A stretch of 64,000 bases of DNA, taken from Azospirillum sp. 412522. Lineage in GTDB: Bacteria; Pseudomonadota; Alphaproteobacteria; Azospirillales; Azospirillaceae. Below the pieces are notes generated by a model. That model did no database searches. It saw only the letters and a list, made by a program, of their open reading frames with translations, and was not told where the DNA came from. The position numbers and the translations under genes are program-made. The stretch covers positions 1-64,000 of the forward strand of contig NZ_RWIJ01000001.1 of assembly GCF_019805165.1 (NCBI RefSeq). Direction: 5' to 3'. Shown here one piece after another: positions 8,880-20,127 of the stretch (positions are counted from its first letter, which is position 1; every line of letters begins with the position of its first letter).

Positions 8880-9770
8880 ATGAGCCTGAAATCCCTCCTC
8901 GCCAAACTTCCCTTCGGCCCCTGGCGCAAGGCCGGGCCGCTGGTGTCCGTCGTCCGCCTGACCGGGGTCATCGGCCAGGGCGGTCCCCTGCGCTCCGGCC
9001 TGACGCTGGCCGGCGTCGCCCCGCTGCTGGAACGCGCCTTCGCGCCCAAGGACCAGAAGGCGGTGGCGCTGATCGTCAACTCGCCCGGCGGGTCGCCGGT
9101 GCAGTCGGCGCTGATCGCCAAGCGCATCCGCGATCTCGCCGAGGAAAAGAAGGTCCCGGTCTTCGCCTTCTGCGAGGATGCGGCGGCGTCGGGCGGCTAT
9201 TGGCTGGCCTGCGCGGCGGACGAGATCTGGGCCGACGAAAGCTCGATCGTCGGGTCCATCGGCGTGGTGTCGTCGGGCTTCGGCCTGCATGGGCTGATCG
9301 AACGTCACGGCATCGAGCGGCGGCTCTACACCGCCGGCGACAAGAAGGTGCTGCTCGACCCCTTCTCGCCGGAACGGGAGGATGGCGTCGCCCACCTGAA
9401 GGCGCTCCAGGCCGACGTGCACGAGGCGTTCAAGGCCATGGTGCGCAGCAGGCGCGGCAGCCGTCTGGTCGGGCCGGAGGAGGAGCTGTTCTCCGGCGCC
9501 TTCTGGGCCGGGCGGAGGGCGCTGGCCCTCGGGTTGATCGACGGGCTGGGCGACATCCGCTCCGTCCTGCGCGGGCGGTTCGGCGAGAAGGTTCGGCTGC
9601 GCGTGGTGCAGCAGGAGCGCGGCATGCTGCGGCGGCTGGGGCTGCGGGCAGGACATGACGACACCCCGGCCATGGAGGCCGGGGCGCCGGAGGCTTTCGC
9701 CGAGGCCCTGGTCGCGGCCGCCCGCGCGTCGCTGGACGATTGGGCGGCCCGGGCAAGGCTGGGGCTTTGA
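8880..9770 (+). CDS. sppA: S49-family serine peptidase (SppA/SohB-like)
   Basis: A 296-residue peptidase of the signal-peptide-peptidase A family, which degrades cleaved signal peptides or membrane-protein fragments. The nucleophile is Ser104 in AAASGGYW, and Lys155/156 in TAGDKK supplies the general base, giving the family's Ser-Lys dyad. VNSPGGSP at 67-74 forms the oxyanion region. The protein is about half the size of E. coli SppA and has no clear membrane anchor, so it corresponds to the short single-domain form common in alphaproteobacteria. The ATG at 8880 was chosen. It runs head-on into the antiporter gene, with 13 bp between stop codons. Confidence 0.9.
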   Translation: MSLKSLLAKLPFGPWRKAGPLVSVVRLTGVIGQGGPLRSGLTLAGVAPLLERAFAPKDQKAVALIVNSPGGSPVQSALIAKRIRDLAEEKKVPVFAFCEDAAASGGYWLACAADEIWADESSIVGSIGVVSSGFGLHGLIERHGIERRLYTAGDKKVLLDPFSPEREDGVAHLKALQADVHEAFKAMVRSRRGSRLVGPEEELFSGAFWAGRRALALGLIDGLGDIRSVLRGRFGEKVRLRVVQQERGMLRRLGLRAGHDDTPAMEAGAPEAFAEALVAAARASLDDWAARARLGL

Positions 9771-9783
9771 GGCCGGGCTTGCG

Positions 9784-11079
9784 TCAGCGCTCGGCGGTGG
9801 CGGGCGCCGCCTGCAGGCCGTAGTCGTCGGCCTGGATGAAGGCCGCACGCAAGGGTTTCAGCACGAACAGCGCCAGCACCGCGGCCACCAGATTGAAGCT
9901 GGCGGCGATGTAGAACACGGCGTGCCACCCGAAATGGCTGGCGATGATGCTGCTGAGCGGCACCAGCAGCGCCGCCGTGCCCTTGGCGGTGTAGAGCATG
10001 CCGGCGTTGGTCGCCGCGAACTTCGAGCCGAAGGTGTCGCCGGCGGTGGCCGGGAACAGGCTGTAGATCTCGCCGAAGACGCAGAAGAACATCGCGGTGA
10101 AGATGACGAACATCACCGGGTTGCGGCCGAGCTGCGTCACCAGGACGATGGCGAGCGCCGCGATGCCGAAGGCGATGAACATGGTGTTCTCGCGGCCGAT
10201 GCGGTCGGACACCCAGCCGAAGAAGGGCCGGCCGGCGCCGTCGAGGATGCGGTCGATGGAGATCGCCAGCGTCAGCGCCGGCAGGACAAGGCCGAACATG
10301 TTGATCGGCGAATCGGCGACGTGGAAGTCGTGGGCGATCGGCGCGATCTGGGCCGCGGCCATCAGGCCGCCGGAGGCCACCATCACGAACATGACGTAGA
10401 GCAGCCAGAAGACCGGCGTGCGGATGACGCGGGACGGCGGATGGTCGACCTTGGTCTGGGCGAGGCCGGTCTTGCGCGCCGCCGCCTGCGACTTCGGCGC
10501 CTTGCGCAGGAAGAAGGACAGCACGAAGATCACCACGCCCTGGCCGATGCCGAAGACCAGGAAGGCCTGCTCGTAACCTTGGGCGGCGATCATGTTGGCG
10601 ATCGGGATGACCGTGGCGCCGGCCCCGGCGCCGAAGCCGGCGGCGGTGACGCCCGCCGCCAGACCGCGCTGCTGCGGGAACCATTTCAGCGCGTTGCCGA
10701 CGCAGGTGCCGTAGACGCAGCCGGCGCCGATGCCGGAGATCACTGCCGCGGTGTAGAGCATCGGCAGCGACGTGGCCTGGCTGTCGATCACCCAGGAGCC
10801 GCCGACCAGCAGGCTGCCGACCAGCACCACCACCTGGGGACCGTAGCGGTCGACGAACCAGCCCTCGACCGGGACCAGCCAGGTTTCGGTGAAGACGAAG
10901 ATGGAAAAGGCGATCTGGATGGCCGCACGACCCCAGCCATGCTTGGCATCGATGGGATCGACGAACAGCGTCCAGCCATATTGCAGGTTCGCGATCATCG
11001 CCATGCACAGCAGGCCGACGCTGAGCTGGAACCATTTGTTGTTCAGAAGACCGCGGTCTTCGGTCGTCTCTGTGGTCAT
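9784..11079 (-). CDS. oxlT: MFS oxalate/formate antiporter (OxlT-like)
   Basis: A 431-residue inner-membrane transporter with about 12 hydrophobic helices, of the OFA branch of the major facilitator superfamily. NKWFQLSVGLLCMAMIANL followed by QYGWTLFVDPI is the signature start of the oxalate:formate antiporter group. Other typical segments are GAGCVYGTCVGNALKWFP and GRPFFGWVSDRIGREN (the MFS loop motif). The ATG at 11079 was chosen; an upstream extension to 11160 lacks coding character. No oxalyl-CoA decarboxylase or formyl-CoA transferase gene is nearby, so the substrate could be oxalate or another small dicarboxylate or monocarboxylate. The long AT-rich upstream region has several dyads, suggesting tight regulation. 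Confidence 0.88.
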   Translation of the reverse strand: MTTETTEDRGLLNNKWFQLSVGLLCMAMIANLQYGWTLFVDPIDAKHGWGRAAIQIAFSIFVFTETWLVPVEGWFVDRYGPQVVVLVGSLLVGGSWVIDSQATSLPMLYTAAVISGIGAGCVYGTCVGNALKWFPQQRGLAAGVTAAGFGAGAGATVIPIANMIAAQGYEQAFLVFGIGQGVVIFVLSFFLRKAPKSQAAARKTGLAQTKVDHPPSRVIRTPVFWLLYVMFVMVASGGLMAAAQIAPIAHDFHVADSPINMFGLVLPALTLAISIDRILDGAGRPFFGWVSDRIGRENTMFIAFGIAALAIVLVTQLGRNPVMFVIFTAMFFCVFGEIYSLFPATAGDTFGSKFAATNAGMLYTAKGTAALLVPLSSIIASHFGWHAVFYIAASFNLVAAVLALFVLKPLRAAFIQADDYGLQAAPATAER

Positions 11080-11465
11080 GCCCCAAAGTCCCGTTGAGCG
11101 TGGGGGCGCTTCAGTCCGCGAAACGCGGCTGGCCATCGTGGCGGGCCATCCGCATCGCACCGCATCCTGCGCCGTTCGGTGATGACTGTGCGCCTCAACA
11201 ATCCGTATTCCAAATACCGGATACGGAATGCGTTATTCTTTTCCACATCGTGGAATGCGTTGAAAAGTCTCGCTTTTTTGGGAGTGCTGGCATGCACGCA
11301 CTGCTTGCCTCACGAACAAAGCTGTCAAGGCTGAGCCATGCGGCGCACACATATTTGAAATACTGTATCTGGTATACATAATATCTTGCTGCACCGCAGT
11401 CCTGGGCGCATCATCCTCCCATGTCCAACGGTGCCGGCGAGCGGCGCCGCAGCCAGGGAAAATCC
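11080..11465. promoter_or_regulatory. Operator-rich regulatory region upstream of oxlT
   Basis: This 386-bp stretch has no convincing gene and is clearly AT-richer than its surroundings. It holds an inverted repeat TCCGTAT/ATACGGA (11202-11227), a perfect dyad TTCCAC-ATC-GTGGAA (11241-11255), a direct repeat GGAATGCGTT at 11225-11234 and 11252-11261 (27 bp apart), and a further AT-rich dyad-like sequence at 11361-11380 resembling GntR-family sites (GGTATAC). These are probable regulator sites for oxlT and possibly for the small plus-strand gene at 11466. The regulators are not identified. Confidence 0.6.
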
Positions 11466-11678
11466 ATGATGTCCATCCTGAACCGCCTGTTCGCCGGCCC
11501 CGCCACCCTGGCGCCCGCCGGCCTCGCCCCCGCCGGGATCGATTTTTTCGGAGCCTTCGCCAACATCGCAGTGCCGGACCTGCTCGCCGGCTTCCGCACT
11601 CGCCATGGCGGCGGCAAGCGCAAGCCGGAATCGCCGGACGTCGCCCTGTCCTGGGCCGAGTTCGGGCGCGGATTCTGA
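11466..11678 (+). CDS. Hypothetical small protein, 70 aa
   Basis: Not recognised. A CAGGGA ribosome site sits 8 nt before the ATG at 11466, and a second ATG follows at once. The product begins MMSILNRLFAG, then an Ala/Pro-rich stretch (ATLAPAGLAPAG), a hydrophobic GIDFFGAFANIAVPDLL and a basic tail HGGGKRKP. No full membrane helix or signal peptide is convincing. An in-frame ATG at 11421 lies further upstream without a good ribosome site. It is divergent from oxlT across the operator-rich region. It could be a real small protein or a chance frame. Confidence 0.4.
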   Translation: MMSILNRLFAGPATLAPAGLAPAGIDFFGAFANIAVPDLLAGFRTRHGGGKRKPESPDVALSWAEFGRGF

Positions 11679-11730
11679 GCGGCGCCTTTTGAAAGCGGCC
11701 GGCATCGGGCCGCAGGGTCTGGCGACCGTG

Positions 11731-12138
11731 TCAGGCGGCGGAGTTCTGGGTCAGCAGAGTGGTGAGCCAGCGGAAGTTGGAGCCGTCGCCGTTCTGGATG
11801 GCGCTTTCGACCACCTGCATCGCGGTCGCCGGATCCTGCGGGTCGGGCACCGCTGCGGCGGGATCGGCGGGCGTGTCGCCCTGGCCGTCCTCCTGCGCGA
11901 AGAGGGTGACGGCACCGACGCCGAGCCGCACGGACGGCTGGGCATTCGCCACCACTCCCGTGCCGTCGGTGCCGGAGGCATCCGCCTCCCCCACCCCGTT
12001 CAAGGTTTCCAGCATCGCCGCGAACTGGCCGGCCAGCGCACCCGCCTGCCGGGACGCAGGCGTCCCTTTGCGCTCCAGGACGTCTTCCGCCCTGATGCGC
12101 ATGGCTTGCGTGGCTTCGCTGTTGGCCATCATCGACAT
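11731..12138 (-). CDS. Hypothetical protein, 135 aa
   Basis: Not recognised. It starts MSMMANSEATQAMRIRAEDV at 12138, preceded by CAGGGA at a sensible distance; an ATG at 12183 is in frame but without such a site. The middle is low-complexity and acidic (DASGTDGTG, EDGQGDTPADPAAAVPDPQD), flanked by helices (GALAGQFAAMLETLNGV and TAMQVVESAIQNGDGSNF). It has no signal peptide or membrane segment and is probably cytoplasmic. It lies between the small plus-strand gene and yajQ with no evident operon partner. Confidence 0.55.
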   Translation of the reverse strand: MSMMANSEATQAMRIRAEDVLERKGTPASRQAGALAGQFAAMLETLNGVGEADASGTDGTGVVANAQPSVRLGVGAVTLFAQEDGQGDTPADPAAAVPDPQDPATAMQVVESAIQNGDGSNFRWLTTLLTQNSAA

Positions 12139-12332
12139 GGGACGATCCCTGCGGTTTGTGGCGAACCGCAGGGACACACGCAAAAATCACGCCATAGACA
12201 CAACCGGCGGAACGCAAGCCTTCCGGTAGCGGCTGCGACGATTTGACCGGCAAAAATTACCCAGCCGCCCGGCAGAAGTTTCCCAGCGGCCGGCAAGCCT
12301 TGCCGATCCGGCAGCCGGTCGGGCGCGGCCGG

Positions 12333-12821
12333 TCAGTCGCGGAAATTCTGGTACTGCAACGGCTGCTCGATGCCCATCCGCTTGACCAGGGCGATGGCGT
12401 CCTGGAGGTCGTCGCGCTTCTTGCCCGTCACCCGCAGCTCGTCGCCCTGGATCGAGACCTGGACCTTCATCTTGCTGTCCTTGATCCCTTTGACGATGGT
12501 CTTCGCCAGATCCTGCGCAATGCCCTGCTTGATCGTCACGGTATGGCGCAGCGCGTCGCCCGCCGCCCGCTGCGGCTGGGCAGTGAAGTCGAGCGCCGCG
12601 GCGTCGAGCTTGCGCCGGGTCACATAGACGCGCAGCAGCTCCTGCATCTGCGCCAGCTTCGGCGCGTCGTCGGCCAGCAGGACGATCTCGTTCTCGGTCC
12701 GCTCGACGGTGCATTTCGAGCCCTTGAAGTCGAACCGGGTTTCGATCTCGCGGCGGACGCCGGCGAGGGCGTTGTCGATCTCGTGGACGTCCGTCTCGGA
12801 CACGATGTCGAACGACGGCAT
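12333..12821 (-). CDS. yajQ: YajQ-family cyclic-di-GMP-binding protein
   Basis: A 162-residue cytoplasmic protein with the two-domain ferredoxin-like fold of YajQ. The N-terminal MPSFDIVSETDVHEIDNAL and RFDFKGSK segments, the IKQGIAQDLAKTIVKGIKDS helix and the C-terminal VTGKKRDDLQDAIALVK are near-invariant in the family. Some homologues bind cyclic di-GMP and interact with a transcription factor; others bind nucleotides or tRNA, so the effector role here is inferred. Length equals the family norm. A GAGAGT-type ribosome site precedes the ATG at 12821. It is a single gene, not part of the downstream dpp operon, which ends 105 bp upstream. Confidence 0.95.
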   Translation of the reverse strand: MPSFDIVSETDVHEIDNALAGVRREIETRFDFKGSKCTVERTENEIVLLADDAPKLAQMQELLRVYVTRRKLDAAALDFTAQPQRAAGDALRHTVTIKQGIAQDLAKTIVKGIKDSKMKVQVSIQGDELRVTGKKRDDLQDAIALVKRMGIEQPLQYQNFRD

Positions 12822-12926
12822 GGCGGCACTCTCCCTGAAAGGACGGCTGAGGAACGAATCGGGCCCACCGTAAAGAAGACGGCCGCCGCACTCAACAGCC
12901 GCCTTCCCGGATGACCGCCGTTCCGC

Positions 12927-13951
<1,025 letters not shown>

Positions 13952-13955
<4 letters not shown>

Positions 13956-14941
13956 AGCGCCTCCCCGGCGGCGAGATGGCCGTCCGGCAGCGGGTAGAAA
14001 CAGCGCGCCCGCCCGTCGTCCACGTCGAACAGCGCCGGGCGTTCGGCACGGCAGCGGACGTCGGCGAAGCGGCAGCGCGGGCTGAACAGGCAGCCGGCCG
14101 GCCGGTCGGCGATGCCCGGCACCATGCCCGGAATCGTCGGCAGCCGGCGCTTGCCCAGCGCCCGTTCCGGCAGCGCGTCGAGCAGGGCGCCGGTGTAGGG
14201 GTGGCGCGGCCGCTCGAACAGCGAATGGACCGGGCGCGTCTCCGCCACCTGGCCAGCATACATGACGACGACGCGCTGCGCCGTCTCCGCCACCACGCCC
14301 ATGTCGTGGGTGATCAGGATCAGCGCCATGCCGCGCTCGCGCTGCAACTGGACCAGCAGGTCGAGGATCTGCTTCTGGATGGTGACGTCCAGCGCCGTCG
14401 TCGGCTCGTCCGCCACCAGCAGGCGCGGGTTGCAGGCGATGGCGATGGCGATCATCACGCGCTGGTTCATGCCGCCCGACAGCTGGTGCGGGAAGGCGGA
14501 CAGCCGGGTTTCCGGCGCCGGAATGCCGACCTGCTCCAGCAGCGCGATGGCGCGGTTGCGCAGCGCCTTGCCGGACAGCCCCTCATGCACCCGCAGCGTC
14601 TCCATGATCTGGAAACCGACGGTGAAGCACGGGTTCAGGCTGGTCATCGGCTCCTGGAAGACCATCGCCACGTCCTTGCCGGTGATCTTCCGGCGCTGGG
14701 CGGCGGGCATGGTCAGCAGGTCGCGGCCGGCGAACATCATCCGGTCGGCGACCACCCGGCCGTTGGAGCCGAGCAGCCCCATCACGGCCAGCGAGGTGAC
14801 GGACTTGCCGGAACCGGATTCGCCGACGATGCCGACGACCTCGCCCTCGTCCACGGTCAGGTCGATGCCGTCCACCGCGCGGAAGGTGCCGGCGCGGGTG
14901 GTGAACTCGACCGACAGGTTCTTGATGTCGAGAAGAGGCAT
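13952..14941 (-). CDS. dppD: Dipeptide ABC transporter ATP-binding protein DppD
   Basis: A 329-residue ATPase subunit. Walker A GESGSGKS is at 40-47, then the Q-loop [15 protein letters not shown], signature [15 protein letters not shown] and Walker [14 protein letters not shown]. The C-terminal [12 protein letters not shown] motif with its cysteines is the oligopeptide/dipeptide extension. SGGMNQR in place of SGGQRQR is usual for DppD. It starts 4 bp after the dppC stop and overlaps dppF by 4 nt, so translation is coupled along the operon. Confidence 0.96.
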
Positions 14942-14945
14942 GGGG

Positions 14946-15857
14946 TCAACGCTTCAGCTTGGGGTCGAGCGCGTCGCGGAGACCGTCGCCCAACAGATTG
15001 AAGGCCAGCACCGTCACCAGGATGGCGATGCCGGGCCAGGTCACGACCCAGGGGGCGCGCTGGAGGAACTGCAGCGAGGAGGCCAGCATGGTGCCCCATT
15101 CCGGCGTCGGCGGCTGCGCGCCGAGGCCGAGGAAGCCCAGCGCCGCGGCGTCCAGGATGGCGGTGGAGAAGCCCAGCGTCGCCTGCACGATCAGCGGGGC
15201 GACGCAGTTGGGCAGCACCACAATCAGCATCAGGCGCAGCGGCCCCGCCCCGGCGACGCGCGAGGCGACGACATAGTCCTTGTTCACCTCCGCCAGCACG
15301 GCGGCGCGGGTCAGGCGGGCATAGTGCGGGATCACCACCACCGACACCGCCAGCATGGCGTTCACCAGCCCCGGCCCGAGGATGGCGGCCACCACCACCG
15401 CCAGCAGCAGCGACGGCAGCGCCAGCAGGATGTCCATGGCGCGCATGATCAGCACGTCGGCCATGCCGCCGAAGAAGCCGGCGACGAGGCCCAGCCCCAG
15501 CCCGACGGCCAGCGACAGGGTGACGACGATCAGGCCGATCATCATCGACAGCCGCGCGCCGTACATCAGGCGGGACAGCATGTCGCGGCCGATGTCGTCG
15601 GTGCCCAGGATGTAGCTCCAGCTCCCGCCCTCCTGCCAGACCGGCGGGGTCAGGATGGCGTCGCGGTACTGGATGTCAGGATCGTGCGGGGCGACGATTC
15701 CGGCGAAGATGGCGATCAGCGCGATCAGCGCGATCACCACCAGACCGCCCAGCGCGCCCTTGTTCTGCTTGAAATGGTACCAGAACTCGGTCAGCGGGTG
15801 CGGCGGGCGCGACACGGCGACGGCGGGTTCTGCGTTGGTCGAGGTTTCAGCGGACAT
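14946..15857 (-). CDS. dppC: Dipeptide ABC transporter permease DppC
   Basis: A 303-residue inner-membrane permease with an N-terminal OppC-type segment ([20 protein letters not shown]) and about six membrane helices. The cytoplasmic EAA loop, where the ATPases dock, is in the region [20 protein letters not shown] followed by [13 protein letters not shown]. The [20 protein letters not shown] segment is the characteristic DppC/OppC motif. It starts 9 bp after the dppB stop. Confidence 0.96.
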   Translation of the reverse strand: MSAETSTNAEPAVAVSRPPHPLTEFWYHFKQNKGALGGLVVIALIALIAIFAGIVAPHDPDIQYRDAILTPPVWQEGGSWSYILGTDDIGRDMLSRLMYGARLSMMIGLIVVTLSLAVGLGLGLVAGFFGGMADVLIMRAMDILLALPSLLLAVVVAAILGPGLVNAMLAVSVVVIPHYARLTRAAVLAEVNKDYVVASRVAGAGPLRLMLIVVLPNCVAPLIVQATLGFSTAILDAAALGFLGLGAQPPTPEWGTMLASSLQFLQRAPWVVTWPGIAILVTVLAFNLLGDGLRDALDPKLKR

Positions 15858-15866
15858 GGATTGGCC

Positions 15867-16877
<1,011 letters not shown>

Positions 16878-17111
16878 CGACGGGTACTCGTTTTTAAAAC
16901 TGTGGTGAAAACTGGAACGGAGCGCTGGCCCGGCAGAAAAACCGCTTGGCAACGCTCCGTTCCGTCATGGGCACCTGCCCCAACTCCGACCCTCCCCCGC
17001 CTTCGCGGAGAAGGGCATGTCACTCACTTCCAGGAGAGGGCATGGCAAACCCATACCCCACCTTATCAACACTGCATACGCGCCCGCACTTTCGGTGAAG
17101 GCGCGTTCCGG

Positions 17112-18710
17112 TCACTTCAGGTCGACGCCTTCGAAGCGATGGATGCCGAACGGGTCCATCTTGTAGCCGACGACGTTCTTGGCGAGGCCCATGTAAACCA
17201 CCGAGTGGGCGATGGTGTACCAGGGGGCCTCTTCCTTGAAGATGACCTGCGACTGTTCGTACAGCTTGGTGCGCGCGGCGATGTCGGTGGTGCGCTTGGC
17301 CTGGACGACGAGGTCGTCGAACTCCTTGTTGCACCACTTCGACAGGTTGTTGCCGCCCGGACGCGCCGCCTCGCAACCCAGCAGGGTGTAGAGGAAGTTG
17401 TCCGGATCGCCGTTGTCGCCGGTCCAGCCGAGCATGCCCATCTGGTGCTCGCCCTGCTGCATCCGCTTGCGGTACTCGCCCCACTCGTACTGGACGATCT
17501 TCGCCTTGATGCCGACCTTGGCGAGATCGGCCTGCATCATCTCGGCGATGCGCTTGGCGTTGGGGTTGTAGGGCCGCTGCACCGGCATCGCCCACAAATC
17601 GGTCTCGAAGCCGTTGGGATAGCCGGCATCGGCCAGCAGCTTCTTCGCCCGCTCGACGTCGTAGGGATAATCCTCGATCGCGTCGTTGTACGACCACATG
17701 GTCGGCGGGATCGGGTTCTTGGCCGGGACGCCGGCGGACTGGTAGACCGCCGAGACCATCGACTTCTTGTCCATCGCCATGCTGACGGCACGGCGGACGC
17801 GGACGTCGTCGAACGGCTTCTTCGTCACGTTGAAGGAGACGTAACCGACGTTCAGGCCTTCCTGCTCCTGGACGACGATCGAGGTGTCCTTCTTCATGCC
17901 GTCGATGTCGGCCGGATTCGGGTACGGCATCACCTGGCATTCGTTGGCCTTCAGCTTGGCCAGACGAACCGCCGCATCGGGCGTGATCGCGAAGACGAGG
18001 TTGTCGAGCGGCTGCTTGCCGCCCCAATACTGCTCGAACGCCTTGTAGCGGACGACGGCGTCCTTCTGGTAGGCGACGAACTGGAACGGGCCGGTGCCGA
18101 CCGGAACCTGGTCCAGCTTCTCGGGCGTGCCCTTCTTCAGCAGCATCGCGCCGTATTCGGCCGACATGATCGGCGCGAACGGCATGGCGAGGTTGGCCAG
18201 GAACGGCGCCTCGACCGCGTTCAGCGTGAACTTGACCGTCAGGTCGTCGACCTTCTCGATCGACTTCAACAGCTTGGGCATCGCCATGTCGTTGAAGTAG
18301 TCGTAGGCGCCGCCCGACACCTTGTGGAAGGGATGATCCGGCTTCCACTGGCGCTCGAACGAGAAGATCACGTCGTCGGCGTTGGCGTCGCGCGTCGGCT
18401 TGAAATCGCCGACGCTGTGCCACTTGGCACCGGCCCGCAGCTTGAAGGTGTAGACCAGGCCATCGTCGGAGATTGTCCAGGACTCGGCCAGGCCGGGAAC
18501 GACCTTGGTGCCGCCATGCTCGAACTGGACGAGGTTGTTGTAGACCGGGAGGGCAACGTCGAAGCTGGTGCCGGTCGTGTTCAACATCGGGTTGAAGTTT
18601 TCAGGGCTACCCTCGGAGCAATAAACAAGGGTCTTCGCCGCCTGGGCCGGCGCCGACAGCGCCAGCGCCGCGGCCATACCAAGCCCGGCACCCAGCAGGA
18701 TGCGCTTCAT
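17112..18710 (-). CDS. dppA: Periplasmic dipeptide-binding protein DppA
   Basis: A 532-residue SBP_bac_5 binding protein that delivers dipeptides to DppBCDF. The N-terminus MKRILLGAGLGMAAALALSA ending in AQA-A is a Sec signal peptide. The mature region opens KTLVYCSEGSPENFNPML, and KFHKVSGGAYDYF-, NECQVMPYPNPADI- and MPVQRPYNPNAKR-like segments closely resemble E. coli DppA. WTGDNGDPDNF near the C-terminus is also conserved. The close similarity supports dipeptide rather than oligopeptide or nickel use. TTGGGAGG precedes the ATG at 18710. Confidence 0.96.
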   Translation of the reverse strand: MKRILLGAGLGMAAALALSAPAQAAKTLVYCSEGSPENFNPMLNTTGTSFDVALPVYNNLVQFEHGGTKVVPGLAESWTISDDGLVYTFKLRAGAKWHSVGDFKPTRDANADDVIFSFERQWKPDHPFHKVSGGAYDYFNDMAMPKLLKSIEKVDDLTVKFTLNAVEAPFLANLAMPFAPIMSAEYGAMLLKKGTPEKLDQVPVGTGPFQFVAYQKDAVVRYKAFEQYWGGKQPLDNLVFAITPDAAVRLAKLKANECQVMPYPNPADIDGMKKDTSIVVQEQEGLNVGYVSFNVTKKPFDDVRVRRAVSMAMDKKSMVSAVYQSAGVPAKNPIPPTMWSYNDAIEDYPYDVERAKKLLADAGYPNGFETDLWAMPVQRPYNPNAKRIAEMMQADLAKVGIKAKIVQYEWGEYRKRMQQGEHQMGMLGWTGDNGDPDNFLYTLLGCEAARPGGNNLSKWCNKEFDDLVVQAKRTTDIAARTKLYEQSQVIFKEEAPWYTIAHSVVYMGLAKNVVGYKMDPFGIHRFEGVDLK

Positions 18711-19107
18711 TCGTCTTGCCTCCCAATTCCGGTTGGAGCGTACGGAAATTTGCCAGAACGCCTTTGGAAATAGCGCCGACATTTGGCGCGTGCGAACGGC
18801 ACCTGTCAACGCCAACATGCATACGTGGCTATACCGTGGCGCAGGGCACAATTCGTGGCGCCGATACGTCCGTATGGATACATTTTCGCCCCCGAAAACG
18901 AAACAGTTGCAAAGCCAACCATCCGGTTGACCGAATCGACAGGTCCCTGCCCTTCCGACTCAGGCTATCCGGGTGGGCCGTTCCGGGAATGCGCGCGGCC
19001 GGCGGAGGCGGGCGGGGGGACGGACGGCTGCCATGCGCACCCGCCGTGAAGGGCGTCGCCGGAGCCCATGCTAGGCTTGGTTGCACCTGTCATGGAACCC
19101 CTTTTCG
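18711..19107. other. Intergenic region between dppA and the DMT transporter
   Basis: 397 bp with no supportable gene. It carries the leaders of the two divergent genes and the possible dppA promoter at 18781-18809. Short frames here have no ribosome site and poor codon bias. Confidence 0.6.
18781..18809 (-). promoter_or_regulatory. Possible dppA promoter
   Basis: The minus strand has an exact TTGACA with CCAAAT 17 bp downstream, about 70 bp before the dppA start. The -10 match is weak. Confidence 0.35.
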
Positions 19108-20058
19108 ATGCCCTCCTCGTTCCTGCCGCCCGTCCTGCGGTCCGGCCCGCTGGCCGCCTACGGCCTCTATATCATCGGCTCCGCGTTGCTGGCCTCCAAT
19201 CCGGTGGTCGGACGGGCGGCGGCGCATGTCGTCCCGCCGATCGGGCTGGCTTTCTGGCGCTGGCTGATCGCCTTCCTGATCGTGCTGCCCTTCGCCCTGC
19301 CGGGGCTGCTGAGCCATCGCCATCGGCTGAAGGCGCAATGGCGGCGCTATCTGCTGCTGGGCGTGCTGGGCCAGGGCATTTCGGGGGCCATCGTCTATTA
19401 CGGGCTGGAGCGGACCAGCGCCACCAACGCCAGCCTGATCTACGCCACCAGCCCGGCGATGATCCTGGCGTTGGCCGCGGTCTGGCTGGGCGACGCCATC
19501 CGGCCGCGGCAGATCCTCGGCATCCTGCTGGCGATGGCCGGCGTGCTGGCGATCCTGACCCGCGGCGATCCGGAGGCCCTGCTGCACCTGTCCTTCAACG
19601 GCGGCGACCTGCTGGTGCTGACCGGGGCGGTGTCCTGGTCGGTCTACACCATCCTGCTGCGGCAATCGGGCACACCCCTGCCGGTGGTCACCGCCTTCGC
19701 CGCCAACGCGCTGGCCGGGGTGCTGGTGCTGGCGCCCTTCTATGCCTGGGAGACGGTGGCGGTGCGGCCGGTTCCGTTCACGGCCTCCACCATCCTGTCG
19801 ATCGTCGCGGTGGCGCTCTTCGCCTCGGTCCTGGCGCTGCTCGCCTATCAGAAGACCATCGAGATGATGGGGGCCACGCGCGCCTCCACCGCGCTGTACG
19901 TGTCGCCGCTGTGGGCGGCGCTCGCCTCCTGGCTCCTGCTGGCCGAACCGTTGCAGGGCTTCCACCTGTTGGGCGTCCTGCTGGTGCTGCCCGGCGTGAC
20001 GCTGGCCACCCTGCCCGCCCGCAAGCCGGCGGCCGAACGGGTAAGCGAAGCAGCTTGA
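19108..20058 (+). CDS. EamA/DMT-family transporter
   Basis: A 316-residue inner-membrane protein with ten predicted helices in two tandem EamA repeats, the arrangement of the drug/metabolite transporter superfamily (RhaT/YdcZ-like). The first repeat includes GSALLASNPVVGRAAAHVVP and GLERTSATNASLIYATSPAM; the second begins near GGDLLVLTGAVSWSVYTILL and ends with PLWAALASWLLLAEPL. The substrate is unknown; family members export amino acids, purines or metabolites. The ATG at 19108 was chosen; a TTG at 19081 is in frame. A 69-bp gap separates it from the deacetylase gene. Confidence 0.88.
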   Translation: MPSSFLPPVLRSGPLAAYGLYIIGSALLASNPVVGRAAAHVVPPIGLAFWRWLIAFLIVLPFALPGLLSHRHRLKAQWRRYLLLGVLGQGISGAIVYYGLERTSATNASLIYATSPAMILALAAVWLGDAIRPRQILGILLAMAGVLAILTRGDPEALLHLSFNGGDLLVLTGAVSWSVYTILLRQSGTPLPVVTAFAANALAGVLVLAPFYAWETVAVRPVPFTASTILSIVAVALFASVLALLAYQKTIEMMGATRASTALYVSPLWAALASWLLLAEPLQGFHLLGVLLVLPGVTLATLPARKPAAERVSEAA

Positions 20059-20127
20059 TCGGTACGGCTTGATCGCCACCTGCCGCCCGCCCATCTTGGC
20101 CGGACGCGCTCCATTCCCGTCCGGTCC

